DNA of 64,000 nt, from NCBI GenBank assembly GCA_016297265.1, contig JAEDHB010000001.1, positions 186,001 to 250,000 on the forward strand, in the 5' to 3' direction. Numbering within the stretch: position 1 is the first letter of the stretch; every line of letters starts with the position of its first letter. The notes beneath the pieces were generated by a model. The model was not told where the DNA came from. It did not search any database and saw only the letters and a list, made by a program, of their open reading frames with translations. The position numbers were made by a program, and so were the translations under genes. The DNA comes from Butyrivibrio sp. Lineage in GTDB: Bacteria; Bacillota; Clostridia; Lachnospirales; Lachnospiraceae. Shown here piece by piece: positions 8,796-16,575 of this stretch.

Positions 8796-9482
8796 TTACT
8801 GACCGCTATAGTAATAACCCAGTCCCCATTTGGTATGAACATACACCGGATTGGACGGATTCTCTTCGATTTTCTCGCGAAGTCTTCTGATATGCACATC
8901 GACAGTACGGGCATCCTCAGGGCAATCCTTACTCCAGATAAGCTGAAGCAGAACATCCCTTGAATATATTTTGTTAGGATTCTTAACCAACAATTCCAGC
9001 ACTTCAAATTCCTTAGCTGTAAGATTGATTTCCCTGCCTTTGATATACAATCTTCTCACATCACAGATTAGCTTCAAGTCGCCTGACTCAATCACATTGT
9101 CCGTCTTTACGGTGGAATTCATTGCATTTCTTCTGAGTATCGCGTTAATTCGTGCTTTAACTTCCAGAATATTGAAGGGTTTGGTCACATAATCGTCCGC
9201 TCCGCAATCCAGACCATTTATTTTATCATTGTCTTCACCCTTAGCGGTAAGCATAATAATCGGTACATTGGAGAATTCCCTTATTCTGCTGCACACTTCA
9301 AAGCCGTCTATTACAGGAAGCATAATATCCAGTAAAATAACATCATATTCGTTGGCAGAAACCATATCAAGTGCCTCTTGACCGTCATATGCGCAATCAA
9401 CCGTCACTCCATCCTGCTCAAAGCTGAATTTGATTCCTTTTACGATAAGTTTTTCATCATCCACAACTAATATTTTGCCCAT
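8796..9482 (-). CDS. OmpR/PhoB-family response regulator
   Basis: The 228-residue product has a receiver domain (residues 1-120) with the acidic pair Asp8/Asp9, phospho-acceptor Asp52 in LLDIMLP, and the conserved YVTKPF Lys. A winged-helix DNA-binding domain follows (about 130-227) with DARTVDVHIRRLREK and VRGLGYY-type ending WGLGYYY. GGAG precedes the ATG. It pairs with the kinase gene 8 bases downstream and lies 24 bases after comEA, so the five genes comEA to comEC can form one operon. It looks like WalR/PhoP-type regulators; its exact identity is uncertain. Confidence 0.94.
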   Translation of the reverse strand: MGKILVVDDEKLIVKGIKFSFEQDGVTVDCAYDGQEALDMVSANEYDVILLDIMLPVIDGFEVCSRIREFSNVPIIMLTAKGEDNDKINGLDCGADDYVTKPFNILEVKARINAILRRNAMNSTVKTDNVIESGDLKLICDVRRLYIKGREINLTAKEFEVLELLVKNPNKIYSRDVLLQLIWSKDCPEDARTVDVHIRRLREKIEENPSNPVYVHTKWGLGYYYSGQ

Positions 9483-9506
9483 ATTTACTCCGTTTCCTCA
9501 TAATAA

Positions 9507-10094
9507 TTATATTGTAATCAAATCCTTGATTTTCGCAAAGGCCGCATCCTTAATACCCGCAACCTTCGTTATATCATCTATTTTCTTAAAATTCCCATTC
9601 TGTGTACGATAATCCACAATTGCGCGTGCTCTTGCCTCACCGATTCCGGGAAGTGTCTGCAAAAGCGACATATCTGCCGTATTGATATTAACAAGCGAAT
9701 TATCCACGGAGGCTGCGCCGTCGTTTTCCCCGATTTTGGGAATAAAAATGCGTTCTCCGTCCTCTATTTTGTCCGCAAGATTGATACTGTTAAGTTCAGC
9801 ATCCTTCAAAGCACCACCGGCTGCCTCGATTGCATCGGCAATGCGCTTTGCACTGTCAAGATTGTACACACCGGGGTTCTTAACCTGTCCGCAGACATAT
9901 ACACAAAACATATCACTACCGGATTGACTCTCTGTGTCGCTCTCCGGCAGGGATGAAGCAGAAAAATTCCATTCATCAGCAGGTTTCACATGGCTTGTAC
10001 CAAATACAATGATAATCCCACACATAATTACCAAAGCACCCGCAACAATAATTATTTTGCTGTTCTTTTTAAAAAAATCACTTAAATTATGCAT
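9507..10094 (-). CDS. comEA: ComEA DNA receptor for transformation
   Basis: ComEA binds incoming double-stranded DNA at the cell surface. From the chosen start (ATG 10094, GGAG 6 bases upstream) the protein has 195 residues: a cytoplasmic tail, one membrane helix (about 13-33), a flexible spacer, an SLBB domain (about 63-120, VYVCGQVKNPGVY), and tandem helix-hairpin-helix motifs (about 133-195, with LVNINTAD, LQTLPGIGEARARAIVDYR). An upstream ATG at 10142 would add 16 residues without a good ribosome site. No comEB follows; the two-component genes take its place. Confidence 0.95.
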   Translation of the reverse strand: MHNLSDFFKKNSKIIIVAGALVIMCGIIIVFGTSHVKPADEWNFSASSLPESDTESQSGSDMFCVYVCGQVKNPGVYNLDSAKRIADAIEAAGGALKDAELNSINLADKIEDGERIFIPKIGENDGAASVDNSLVNINTADMSLLQTLPGIGEARARAIVDYRTQNGNFKKIDDITKVAGIKDAAFAKIKDLITI

Positions 10095-10131
10095 AAATCT
10101 CCATATCCATGACCCCATTATGCATATTTTC

Positions 10132-10160
10132 ATTTTAATCAATCCACCACATAATTACAA
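10132..10160 (-). promoter_or_regulatory. Candidate promoter of the comEA-comEC operon
   Basis: On the minus strand TTGTAA (10155-10160) and TAAAAT (10132-10137) are separated by 17 bases, about 38 bases before the comEA start. It lies directly after the terminator of the upstream gene. Confidence 0.55.
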
Positions 10161-10170
10161 GAATAAAATT

Positions 10171-10209
10171 ATAACCTTCCAACATCAATTTATGACATCG
10201 GAAGGTTAT
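10171..10209 (-). terminator. Terminator after the solute-binding lipoprotein gene
   Basis: A perfect 10-base stem ATAACCTTCC / GGAAGGTTAT with a 19-base loop begins 5 bases past the stop codon. On the minus strand a loose T-rich tract follows (AATTTTATT). The plus-strand T run is better, but no plus-strand gene ends here. Confidence 0.7.
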
Positions 10210-10213
10210 TTTT

Positions 10214-11449
10214 TTATCTTAATTGTTTTTTCATGTATTCTTCGACACTTGTCAATTCTTCTTTTTCATCTTTTCCTGCAATGATATTGTGAATTGCAAT
10301 CTCAAGCAGCGGATATACCTGGTCGCCATACGCAAGCTTGTTCTTCGGCGTGGATTTTTCGTAGGCAGAGTACATATTATTCAGAGTGTAGATGTCATAT
10401 TCAACATCTCTTTTACACGAAAAATAAGATGCACTGCTAAATAGCTGATATGCCATATCATAGCTTACATATTTTGCAAATAATCCGGCAATATCAGCAT
10501 TGGCAGAATAAGGATTAACAACTATTCCGGTGGTTATTGACAACGGAGAGGTCTTCGAAACGGCATCATAATACGGGAATGAAGTCACGCCGAAATGTCC
10601 TCCGTTTTTAATAATCTGGACGATGGAATCCGTGGATGCAACCGTTGAAAGAATAACCCTATTGAAAAAGTTTTTCAGGCAGGTTGCGTAACTGCTCTTT
10701 GTCTCAAGTCTGAAGAAATCAATTAATGCGCGAAAGAGATCAACGCTTCCCTGGGATTTGACATTGTACAATTCAAAAGCATCACGGTCATCCCCTGTCG
10801 TACCGCCGATATTGATTTCGCCGCCCATAAAGCCATATACCATAAACAAATCGGTGAGATTGGTCTTGAATATATATTTTATTGACTTGGTTTCAGGCGT
10901 TGAAAAATCCACATTCTGCGAAAATTCTTCCAGAGTGACAAAATTCTCAACATTTCTCTCGCTTACATAGTCCGCATTGTATAAAAAGAACGTCGTCTTG
11001 TACCACAATGGGTATGCAACAAGCTGATTCTTAACGCTGCAGGCATTGAGTGCCGCCTCGCAATAATTGTCCGTATTGTAAACCGACAAATTATTCTTCT
11101 GCGCAAGGCCGGCAAGATATGCCCTTTCGAGGTCATCATGCTCAAGAATATACAAATCCGGAGTTGTCTCCGCATTGGCTGAATCCTTATTGATTGTCTC
11201 CAGATACTGCACGTTGTCCACCTGTTCAAGCACAATATCCACGCCCTCGTTCTCCTGTTCAAATGCTCTCTCGCATCGTTCAAGATAACCGGTAAGCTTC
11301 TCGTCATAATATCTGAATTTGAGGGTTACACTGGCAGGTTTGGCGGTTGTAGGCTCCTCAGTAGGCATTTCCTTCTCATATTGAACTTTACAACCGGTCA
11401 TAACCAACATAACCGCAACTAATACTAAAGCAAATAATTTGTTTCTCAT
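10214..11449 (-). CDS. Orphan extracellular solute-binding lipoprotein
   Basis: This is a 411-residue family-1-type substrate-binding protein of ABC importers, held on the outer membrane face by lipid Cys20 (signal MRNKLFALVLVAVMLVMTGC). Start 11449 is preceded by GGAGGG at 4 bases. The mature part has the usual two-lobe pattern: VTLKFRYYDEKLTGYLERCERAFEQEN near the start, LYILEHDDLERAYLAG, and VAYPLWYKTTFFLYNADYV in the hinge region. No permease or ATPase gene is nearby. It is the last gene behind argD, 21 bases away, so it is probably cotranscribed with arginine synthesis. The ligand is unknown; a sugar-like fold does not prove a sugar ligand. Confidence 0.85.
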   Translation of the reverse strand: MRNKLFALVLVAVMLVMTGCKVQYEKEMPTEEPTTAKPASVTLKFRYYDEKLTGYLERCERAFEQENEGVDIVLEQVDNVQYLETINKDSANAETTPDLYILEHDDLERAYLAGLAQKNNLSVYNTDNYCEAALNACSVKNQLVAYPLWYKTTFFLYNADYVSERNVENFVTLEEFSQNVDFSTPETKSIKYIFKTNLTDLFMVYGFMGGEINIGGTTGDDRDAFELYNVKSQGSVDLFRALIDFFRLETKSSYATCLKNFFNRVILSTVASTDSIVQIIKNGGHFGVTSFPYYDAVSKTSPLSITTGIVVNPYSANADIAGLFAKYVSYDMAYQLFSSASYFSCKRDVEYDIYTLNNMYSAYEKSTPKNKLAYGDQVYPLLEIAIHNIIAGKDEKEELTSVEEYMKKQLR

Positions 11450-11460
11450 ATTACCCTCCA

Positions 11461-11481
11461 CTTGTCTATATTACAGACAAG
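11461..11481 (-). other. Small hairpin between argD and the solute-binding protein gene
   Basis: CTTGTCT (11461-11467) and AGACAAG (11475-11481) can pair with a 7-base loop. The stem spans the argD stop and ends beside the next ribosome site GGAGGG. There is no T run, so it is not a classical terminator. It could set the relative translation or stability of the downstream gene. Confidence 0.4.
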
Positions 11482-12646
11482 CAGACAGAATTTCAACCAT
11501 TTCGTCAATATTTTCTTTTGAAACAATCAATGGCGGAATAAATCTGATTACATTTGTCCCTGCTGCATAAGTAATTAAGCCTGCATCAAGCAATTTCAGG
11601 ATAACATCCTTTGCAGGAATATCAAGCTCAATTCCCTGCATAAGTCCAAGTCCGCGATGGTCAACAATATGGCCGTTTGACTGTTTTAATGCCTCAAGCT
11701 TATCCCAAAGATATTTTGATGTCTCTTTAACATTCTCAAGAATATTCATAGACTCAAACAGATCAAATACCTTTGATGCCGCCGCACATACCATCGGATT
11801 ACCGCCATAGGTGGTTCCGTGGTCTCCTGCAACAATCACATCCGCAACCTTTTCCGAAGCGACAAAAGCTCCGACAGGTACACCGCAGCCCAGTGCCTTT
11901 GCAACAGTAACCACATCCGGCTTGATACCGAAGGTCTGATATGCAAACATTTCGCCGCTTCTGCCCATTCCGCACTGGATTTCATCCAGCACCAGCAAAA
12001 TATCATTGGCATCACATATTTCCCTGACACCCTCAATAAATTCCTTTGACGCAGGTCTGATACCGCCCTCGCCCTGAACAGTTTCCATTATAATTGCACA
12101 GGTTTTTTCACTGACAAGTGCTTTTACACTGTCAAGGTCATTATATTCGGCAAATTTCACATTTGGCATCAATGGTGCAAAAGGTTCCCTATAGTGATTA
12201 TTTCCCGTGACTGAAACAGCACCGATTGTCCTTCCGTGAAAAGAATGTTCCATGGCAATAATCTCTGTTTTGCCCTTTGACGCACCATATTTTTTGACAA
12301 GCTTAAGTGCTCCTTCAACAGCCTCCGCACCGCTGTTTGTGAAAAATACTTTCGCAAGTCCCGTTGCTTTAACGATTTTCTCACTTGCCTGTGCACAGGG
12401 TTCAGAATAAAAATAATTTGAAGTATGAATCAACTTGTCAATCTGATTTTTAAGATGGTCATTGTATTCCTTATTGTTGTATCCGATTGCATACACGCCA
12501 ATTCCGGACCCGAAATCAAGGTATTTTTTACCCTCGACATCATAGATATACATCCCGTCCGCATGGTCAAGTGCTATCTGGTAACGATTGTAGGCATGAA
12601 TTACATTGGTCTCCACTTTGTTGATGATATTATTGGTCTTTTCCAT
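11471..12646 (-). CDS. argD: Acetylornithine aminotransferase
   Basis: This PLP enzyme transfers the amino group from glutamate to N-acetylglutamate semialdehyde in arginine synthesis. The 391-residue protein shows FGSGIGVYAIGYNN, the phosphate-binding SGAEAVEGALKL, the cofactor Asp221 in LVLDEIQCGMGRSG, and Lys250 for the Schiff base in TVAKALGCGVPVGAF. Length and motifs fit ArgD rather than ornithine or GABA aminotransferases. The start overlaps the argB stop by 17 bases. It is the fourth gene of argC-argJ-argB-argD. Confidence 0.96.
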   Translation of the reverse strand: MEKTNNIINKVETNVIHAYNRYQIALDHADGMYIYDVEGKKYLDFGSGIGVYAIGYNNKEYNDHLKNQIDKLIHTSNYFYSEPCAQASEKIVKATGLAKVFFTNSGAEAVEGALKLVKKYGASKGKTEIIAMEHSFHGRTIGAVSVTGNNHYREPFAPLMPNVKFAEYNDLDSVKALVSEKTCAIIMETVQGEGGIRPASKEFIEGVREICDANDILLVLDEIQCGMGRSGEMFAYQTFGIKPDVVTVAKALGCGVPVGAFVASEKVADVIVAGDHGTTYGGNPMVCAAASKVFDLFESMNILENVKETSKYLWDKLEALKQSNGHIVDHRGLGLMQGIELDIPAKDVILKLLDAGLITYAAGTNVIRFIPPLIVSKENIDEMVEILSACL

Positions 12647-13526
12647 AGAATCTCTCAGCTCCTTTTTTTAAGATTGCTGTACCAACACCTTTGTTTGTAA
12701 ATATTTCAAGTAACAGGCAGTGAGGCATTCTTCCGTCCATAATGTGCACTCTTGATACACCGTTTCTGATTGCATCAATGCAGTTGTTGAGTTTTGGAAG
12801 CATTCCTCCGCCGATAAATCCTGAATTAATAAGTTCATCCGCCTCGTCAATTTCCAGCTCGGAAATCAATGTTGCAGGGTCATCCTTATCCTTGTAAACT
12901 CCTTCTATATCCGTCAAAAATGCGAGCTTTTCAGCTTTTACCGCCTTGGCAATTGCACAGGCCGCATCATCGGCATTGATATTGTAGGTATTGTTTTCGT
13001 CATCCACACCCACAGGGCAGATAACCGGAAGAAAATCATTCTCAAGAAGTGTATGGATTATCTTCGCATCAACCTCTTTAATCTCTCCCACATAGCCTAT
13101 ATCCTGGCCATTGGAGAATTTCTTTTCCACCTTTAACATTCCACCGTCTTTTCCGCTGATACCAACGGATTTAACCCCGAGGCTTTGTACGAGATTTACA
13201 AGGTTTTTGTTAACCTTATTGAGTACCATTTCAGCAATTTCCATTGTTGCCTCATCCGTTACTCTTAATCCGTTGATGAAATTGGTCTCCATTCCCACTT
13301 TATCAACCCATTTGCTTATTTCTTTTCCACCGCCGTGTACAATAATAGGCTTGAATCCGACGAGTTTTAACAAAACAACATCCTCGATGACTTTTCTCTT
13401 CAATTCCTCGTCAACCATTGCACTTCCGCCGTATTTAACAACAATTATCTTACGATTAAATTTCTGTATATATGGAAGCGCCTCAATGAGTACTTCTGCT
13501 TTCATCATTTCATTTTCTAAATTCAT
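12630..13526 (-). CDS. argB: Acetylglutamate kinase
   Basis: ArgB phosphorylates N-acetylglutamate. From ATG 13526 (AGGAGAAATTAAAT in front) the protein has 298 residues. It contains the ATP-binding IVVKYGGSAM, the substrate loop VHGGGKEIS, NINADDAACAIAKA and the late FIGGGMLPKL motif. A longer frame to 13625 would add 33 unlikely residues. The kinase is the usual control point of arginine feedback. An N-terminal helix of the kind linked to hexameric arginine-sensitive enzymes (MNLENEMMKAEVLIEALPYI) is present, so feedback inhibition is likely. Confidence 0.96.
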   Translation of the reverse strand: MNLENEMMKAEVLIEALPYIQKFNRKIIVVKYGGSAMVDEELKRKVIEDVVLLKLVGFKPIIVHGGGKEISKWVDKVGMETNFINGLRVTDEATMEIAEMVLNKVNKNLVNLVQSLGVKSVGISGKDGGMLKVEKKFSNGQDIGYVGEIKEVDAKIIHTLLENDFLPVICPVGVDDENNTYNINADDAACAIAKAVKAEKLAFLTDIEGVYKDKDDPATLISELEIDEADELINSGFIGGGMLPKLNNCIDAIRNGVSRVHIMDGRMPHCLLLEIFTNKGVGTAILKKGAERFYGKDQ

Positions 13527-13587
13527 ATTTAATTTCTCCTCGTTCCTGCCCTCATTGCGGGCATTATGTGAAATATTCTTTTCAGTA

Positions 13588-14814
13588 TTATGACCTGTAA
13601 TCGGCATTGATATTAACATATTCATGGGTTAAATCACAGCCGTATGCCGTTGCTTCAAAATCACCATTATTGCAGTTACAAATTGCAATAACATGTTCTT
13701 TTGAGAGAATCTCGGTTGCCTTTTCCTCGCTGTAATCCGTAGCCGTGGACTGTTCGACAATCTGAAGCTTTCCTGCTTCGCTCTCAAAATATATATCCAC
13801 CGTCTCGGGGTCAAACTGAGCTCCTGAATATCCCATTGCACACAGAATTCTTCCCCAATTTGCATCATGTCCGTAAATTGCTGCCTTGGTAAGGCTTGAC
13901 ATCACTACGGATTTTGCCATCTTTTTTGCATCCTCCTTAGTTGCCGCACCCTTAATCTGAACCTCAAACAGACAGGTGCAGCCCTCTCCGTCGCCGGCAA
14001 TCATTTTTGAAAGCTCCTGATTGATGTAGTACACTGCTTCAAAAAACTTCTTGTAATTATCATCCTCTTCAACTATTTCCTTATTACCTGCCATTCCGTT
14101 AGCAAGGAGAATGACGGTATCATTTGTTGAAGTATCTCCGTCGACAGAAATCATATTGAAGGTCTCATCAATGCTTAAGCTGAGTGATTTCTGCAAAAGT
14201 TTTTTGTTGATAGCACAGTCAGTGGTAATAAAGCAAAGCATTGTACACATATTCGGATGAATCATTCCCGAACCCTTGCACATACCGCCGACAGTAACAG
14301 GCACTCCGTCAATATCGATTGTTACTGCGACCTGTTTTGATTTGGTATCAGTGGTCATTATCGCCTCTGCCGCAAGAGTTGCATGTGCCTCATCCCCTGC
14401 CATATCTTTTGGAAGTTCCTTGATACCGGCAGTGATAATATCCATAGGAAGCTGTTTTCCAATAACTCCTGTGGAAGCAACCAGAACAGCCTCTGATGGT
14501 ATGCCAAGCACATTTCCTGCTGCATCTGACATTTCCTTGCAATAATCCATTCCCTGTTTGCCGGTGCAGGCATTTGCAACACCGCTGTTGACAACTACCG
14601 CCTGAATGAAATCAGAATTGTGAACCAGCTCATAATCATATTTTACAGGTGCTGCCTTGACAACATTGGTTGTAAAAGTAGCAGCTGCCCTGCATGGCTT
14701 TTCACTGTATACGATTGCCATATCTTTTTTAACATTATTCTTAATTCCTGCGTTAAGACCGTTTGCCAAAAATCCCTTGGCAGCACATATTCCGCCTTTA
14801 ACATCCTTTGTCAT
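13588..14814 (-). CDS. argJ: Bifunctional ornithine acetyltransferase / N-acetylglutamate synthase
   Basis: ArgJ recycles the acetyl group from acetylornithine to glutamate and, in bifunctional forms, can also use acetyl-CoA. The 408-residue proprotein has the self-cleavage region GSGMIHPNMCTMLCF, with nucleophile Thr191; the usual Ala before Thr is Cys here. VVNSGVANACTG and the C-terminal NADYRS ending are family marks. No separate argA or argE is in the window, which fits the acetyl-recycling pathway. It lies between argC and argB. Confidence 0.96.
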   Translation of the reverse strand: MTKDVKGGICAAKGFLANGLNAGIKNNVKKDMAIVYSEKPCRAAATFTTNVVKAAPVKYDYELVHNSDFIQAVVVNSGVANACTGKQGMDYCKEMSDAAGNVLGIPSEAVLVASTGVIGKQLPMDIITAGIKELPKDMAGDEAHATLAAEAIMTTDTKSKQVAVTIDIDGVPVTVGGMCKGSGMIHPNMCTMLCFITTDCAINKKLLQKSLSLSIDETFNMISVDGDTSTNDTVILLANGMAGNKEIVEEDDNYKKFFEAVYYINQELSKMIAGDGEGCTCLFEVQIKGAATKEDAKKMAKSVVMSSLTKAAIYGHDANWGRILCAMGYSGAQFDPETVDIYFESEAGKLQIVEQSTATDYSEEKATEILSKEHVIAICNCNNGDFEATAYGCDLTHEYVNINADYRS

Positions 14815-14832
14815 AATATATCTCCTTTCAAC

Positions 14833-15873
14833 CTATGGGAACATCGGAGCCATTGTGAGTCCTTCGTTCTCAGGTAAACCAAACATAATATTCATGTTCT
14901 GCACAGCCTGACCTGCTGCACCCTTGGTTACATTATCAAGTGCACCCATCATAACCACTCTGTTAGTTCTGTTGTCAATCTTAAATCCGATATCGACAAA
15001 ATTGCTTCCTTCAACCCATCTGGTCTCAGGACATTCATCCTTGTCCAGCATTCGTACAAAATACTCATCCTTGTAATACTTGTCATATGCAGCACGCACA
15101 TCATCATAAGTAACATCTTTTGTAAGATTTGCATATTCCGTAACCAGAATACCTCTGTTCATCGGCACAAGATGAGGTGTGAAAATAATATTAACCTTAT
15201 CCCCGTATGCATATCCCAGCTGTTCTTCAATTTCAGGTGTGTGTCTGTGCGTAAGTACGCCATATGCCTTAATATTCTCATTAACTTCACAGAAAAGATT
15301 TGCTACCTTTGCGCCCCTTCCTGCTCCGGAGGTTCCTGATTTTGCATCCACGATAAGTGAGTTAGGATCAATTATTCCTTCTTTGACAAGCGGATATGCT
15401 GTCAGAATGGAACAGGTTGTATAGCACCCCGGATTAGCAAGAAGTCTTGTTTTCTTAATATCCTCCCTGTTGATTTCGCAAAGTCCGTATACGGCTTCCT
15501 TGATAAGTTCAGGGCTCTTATGCTCTATTTTGTACCAATCTTCGTAGACATTAACATCCTTAATTCTGTAATCCGCACTTAAATCAATTATCTTGGTTTG
15601 TGACAAAATATTTTCATTCAATACTGATGCACAGAAGCCCTGTGGTGTTGCTGTAAAAATAACATCCGCTTCCTTGGCAAGTTCTTCCATATTGTCATCC
15701 ATACATTTGGCATCTACAAGCTTAAACATATTGTGATATACCTTGCCATATGCTTCGTCAACATAGCTTCTTGAACCATACCAAACTATCTCTGCATCTT
15801 TATGTCCCATTAAAATTCTGACAAGTTCATTACCTGCATAACCTGTAGAACCGATAATTCCAACTTTAATCAT
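14833..15873 (-). CDS. argC: N-acetyl-gamma-glutamyl-phosphate reductase
   Basis: ArgC reduces acetylglutamyl phosphate with NADPH. The 346-residue protein has the nucleotide-binding GIIGSTGYAGNELVR at the N-terminus, the catalytic Cys150 in ANPGCYTT, and the conserved HRHTPEIEEQLG. The ATG at 15873 follows CGGAGG at 6 bases. It is the first gene of the arginine operon, behind a near-consensus promoter and palindromic operator-like repeats. Confidence 0.97.
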   Translation of the reverse strand: MIKVGIIGSTGYAGNELVRILMGHKDAEIVWYGSRSYVDEAYGKVYHNMFKLVDAKCMDDNMEELAKEADVIFTATPQGFCASVLNENILSQTKIIDLSADYRIKDVNVYEDWYKIEHKSPELIKEAVYGLCEINREDIKKTRLLANPGCYTTCSILTAYPLVKEGIIDPNSLIVDAKSGTSGAGRGAKVANLFCEVNENIKAYGVLTHRHTPEIEEQLGYAYGDKVNIIFTPHLVPMNRGILVTEYANLTKDVTYDDVRAAYDKYYKDEYFVRMLDKDECPETRWVEGSNFVDIGFKIDNRTNRVVMMGALDNVTKGAAGQAVQNMNIMFGLPENEGLTMAPMFP

Positions 15874-15909
15874 ATAATACCTCCGATTTTCAATCTGAAT
15901 ATGCTAATA

Positions 15910-15938
15910 ATTATACATATACATTGTATAATATGCAA
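15910..15938 (-). promoter_or_regulatory. Promoter of the arg operon with overlapping inverted repeat
   Basis: On the minus strand TTGCAT (15933-15938) and a perfect TATAAT (15910-15915) are 17 bases apart, 37 bases before argC. The spacer and -10 hold an inverted repeat ATTATAC (15910-15916) / GTATAAT (15926-15932). An ARG-box-like TGTATAATTATTAG overlaps the -10 (15904-15917). ArgR repression here is likely from context; the identity of the bound protein is inference. Confidence 0.8.
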
Positions 15939-15959
15939 GTATTTTTTTATTTTTTATAG

Positions 15960-16011
15960 TTTTTATGCATAAAAAGTACATTTATGCATAAAAATACCCC
16001 AAAAAATGCAT
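15960..16011. promoter_or_regulatory. Three ATGCAT-centred palindromes upstream of argC
   Basis: A perfect 16-base palindrome TTTTTATGCATAAAAA (15960-15975), a 12-base palindrome TTTATGCATAAA (15981-15992) and a half-matching AAATGCATAAA (core 16006-16011) lie in tandem. Their ATGCAT cores are 19 and 22 bases apart, roughly two helix turns, which suits cooperative binding by a multimeric repressor. They begin about 20 bases upstream of the -35. ArgR/AhrC is the natural candidate, but the spacing differs from the usual 18-base ARG box. Confidence 0.6.
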
Positions 16012-16042
16012 AAAATGGGCTGCAAATCACTCTGCAGCCCAT
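16004..16042 (-). terminator. Terminator at the end of the flagellar/chemotaxis operon
   Basis: On the minus strand ATGGGCTGCA and TGCAGCCCAT form a 10-base stem (16015-16024 with 16033-16042) with an 8-base loop, followed by TTTATGCATTTTTT. It lies 15 bases past the stop of the last gene. Its T-rich tail includes the third ATGCAT element. Confidence 0.85.
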
Positions 16043-16056
16043 AAATCAATAATTAT

Positions 16057-16575
16057 TTAATTACATATTATATCCGCAATATCCTGATATGACATATTGG
16101 AATTAAGTTTGAATTCTCCTGATATAATTCGCTCCTCATAACCGTTGTTGGCAAGAAAATCATGGAAAGCATCTTCATCATCCACAATTCCGTTTTCATA
16201 AAGCATTGCGGCAACGCTTTCCGAATATGTATAATCATCAACATATAATGTATATTCAGTATATGCCTCTGTTTTCTCTTCAGTAGGAGCTTCTGTCACA
16301 GGTTCCGTTTCTTTCTCGGTCTGTTTCTCGGTTGTCTTTTCAGTTTCTTTCTCTGTTGGCTTGTCTGTCGAAGGCTGTTCCTTGTCGCTCTCTGATTCCC
16401 CGGTTGTCCTGTTTTCAAACAGATTATTGTCCGGTTCAACCATTCCCAACTGCTTTGCTCTGTTGATTACTTCCTCATCGGTCATCTTTCTTTTGGTATT
16501 AAAAGAAATTGTCAAAATAAGAGTGGTAACAATTATACCGATACCCAGGCCTCTAAGATAATATTTCAACTTCAT
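16057..16575 (-). CDS. Membrane protein with MltG-like LysM domain only
   Basis: The 172-residue product has one N-terminal membrane helix (about 7-26), then MTDEEVINRAKQLGMV, a low-complexity Thr/Glu/Lys stalk (about 58-107), and a C-terminal domain (about 108-172). That domain resembles the LysM-like module before the catalytic part of MltG/YceG endolytic transglycosylases (TLYVDDYTYSESVAAMLYENGIV, then GEFKLNSNMSYQDIADII). The MltG catalytic domain is absent, so it cannot cut glycan strands. It may bind peptidoglycan. It is the last gene of the flagellar operon and its ATG abuts the stop of the preceding gene. Confidence 0.75.
   Translation of the reverse strand: MKLKYYLRGLGIGIIVTTLILTISFNTKRKMTDEEVINRAKQLGMVEPDNNLFENRTTGESESDKEQPSTDKPTEKETEKTTEKQTEKETEPVTEAPTEEKTEAYTEYTLYVDDYTYSESVAAMLYENGIVDDEDAFHDFLANNGYEERIISGEFKLNSNMSYQDIADIICN

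Noticed and set aside
10171..10220. Plus-strand terminator with a strong T run
   Set aside because: No plus-strand gene ends there. It is better read as the terminator of the minus-strand solute-binding protein gene.
16270..16400. Possible tandem repeat or CRISPR-like array in the Thr/Glu/Lys stalk
   Set aside because: The units are short, imperfect and in frame; they are low-complexity coding sequence.
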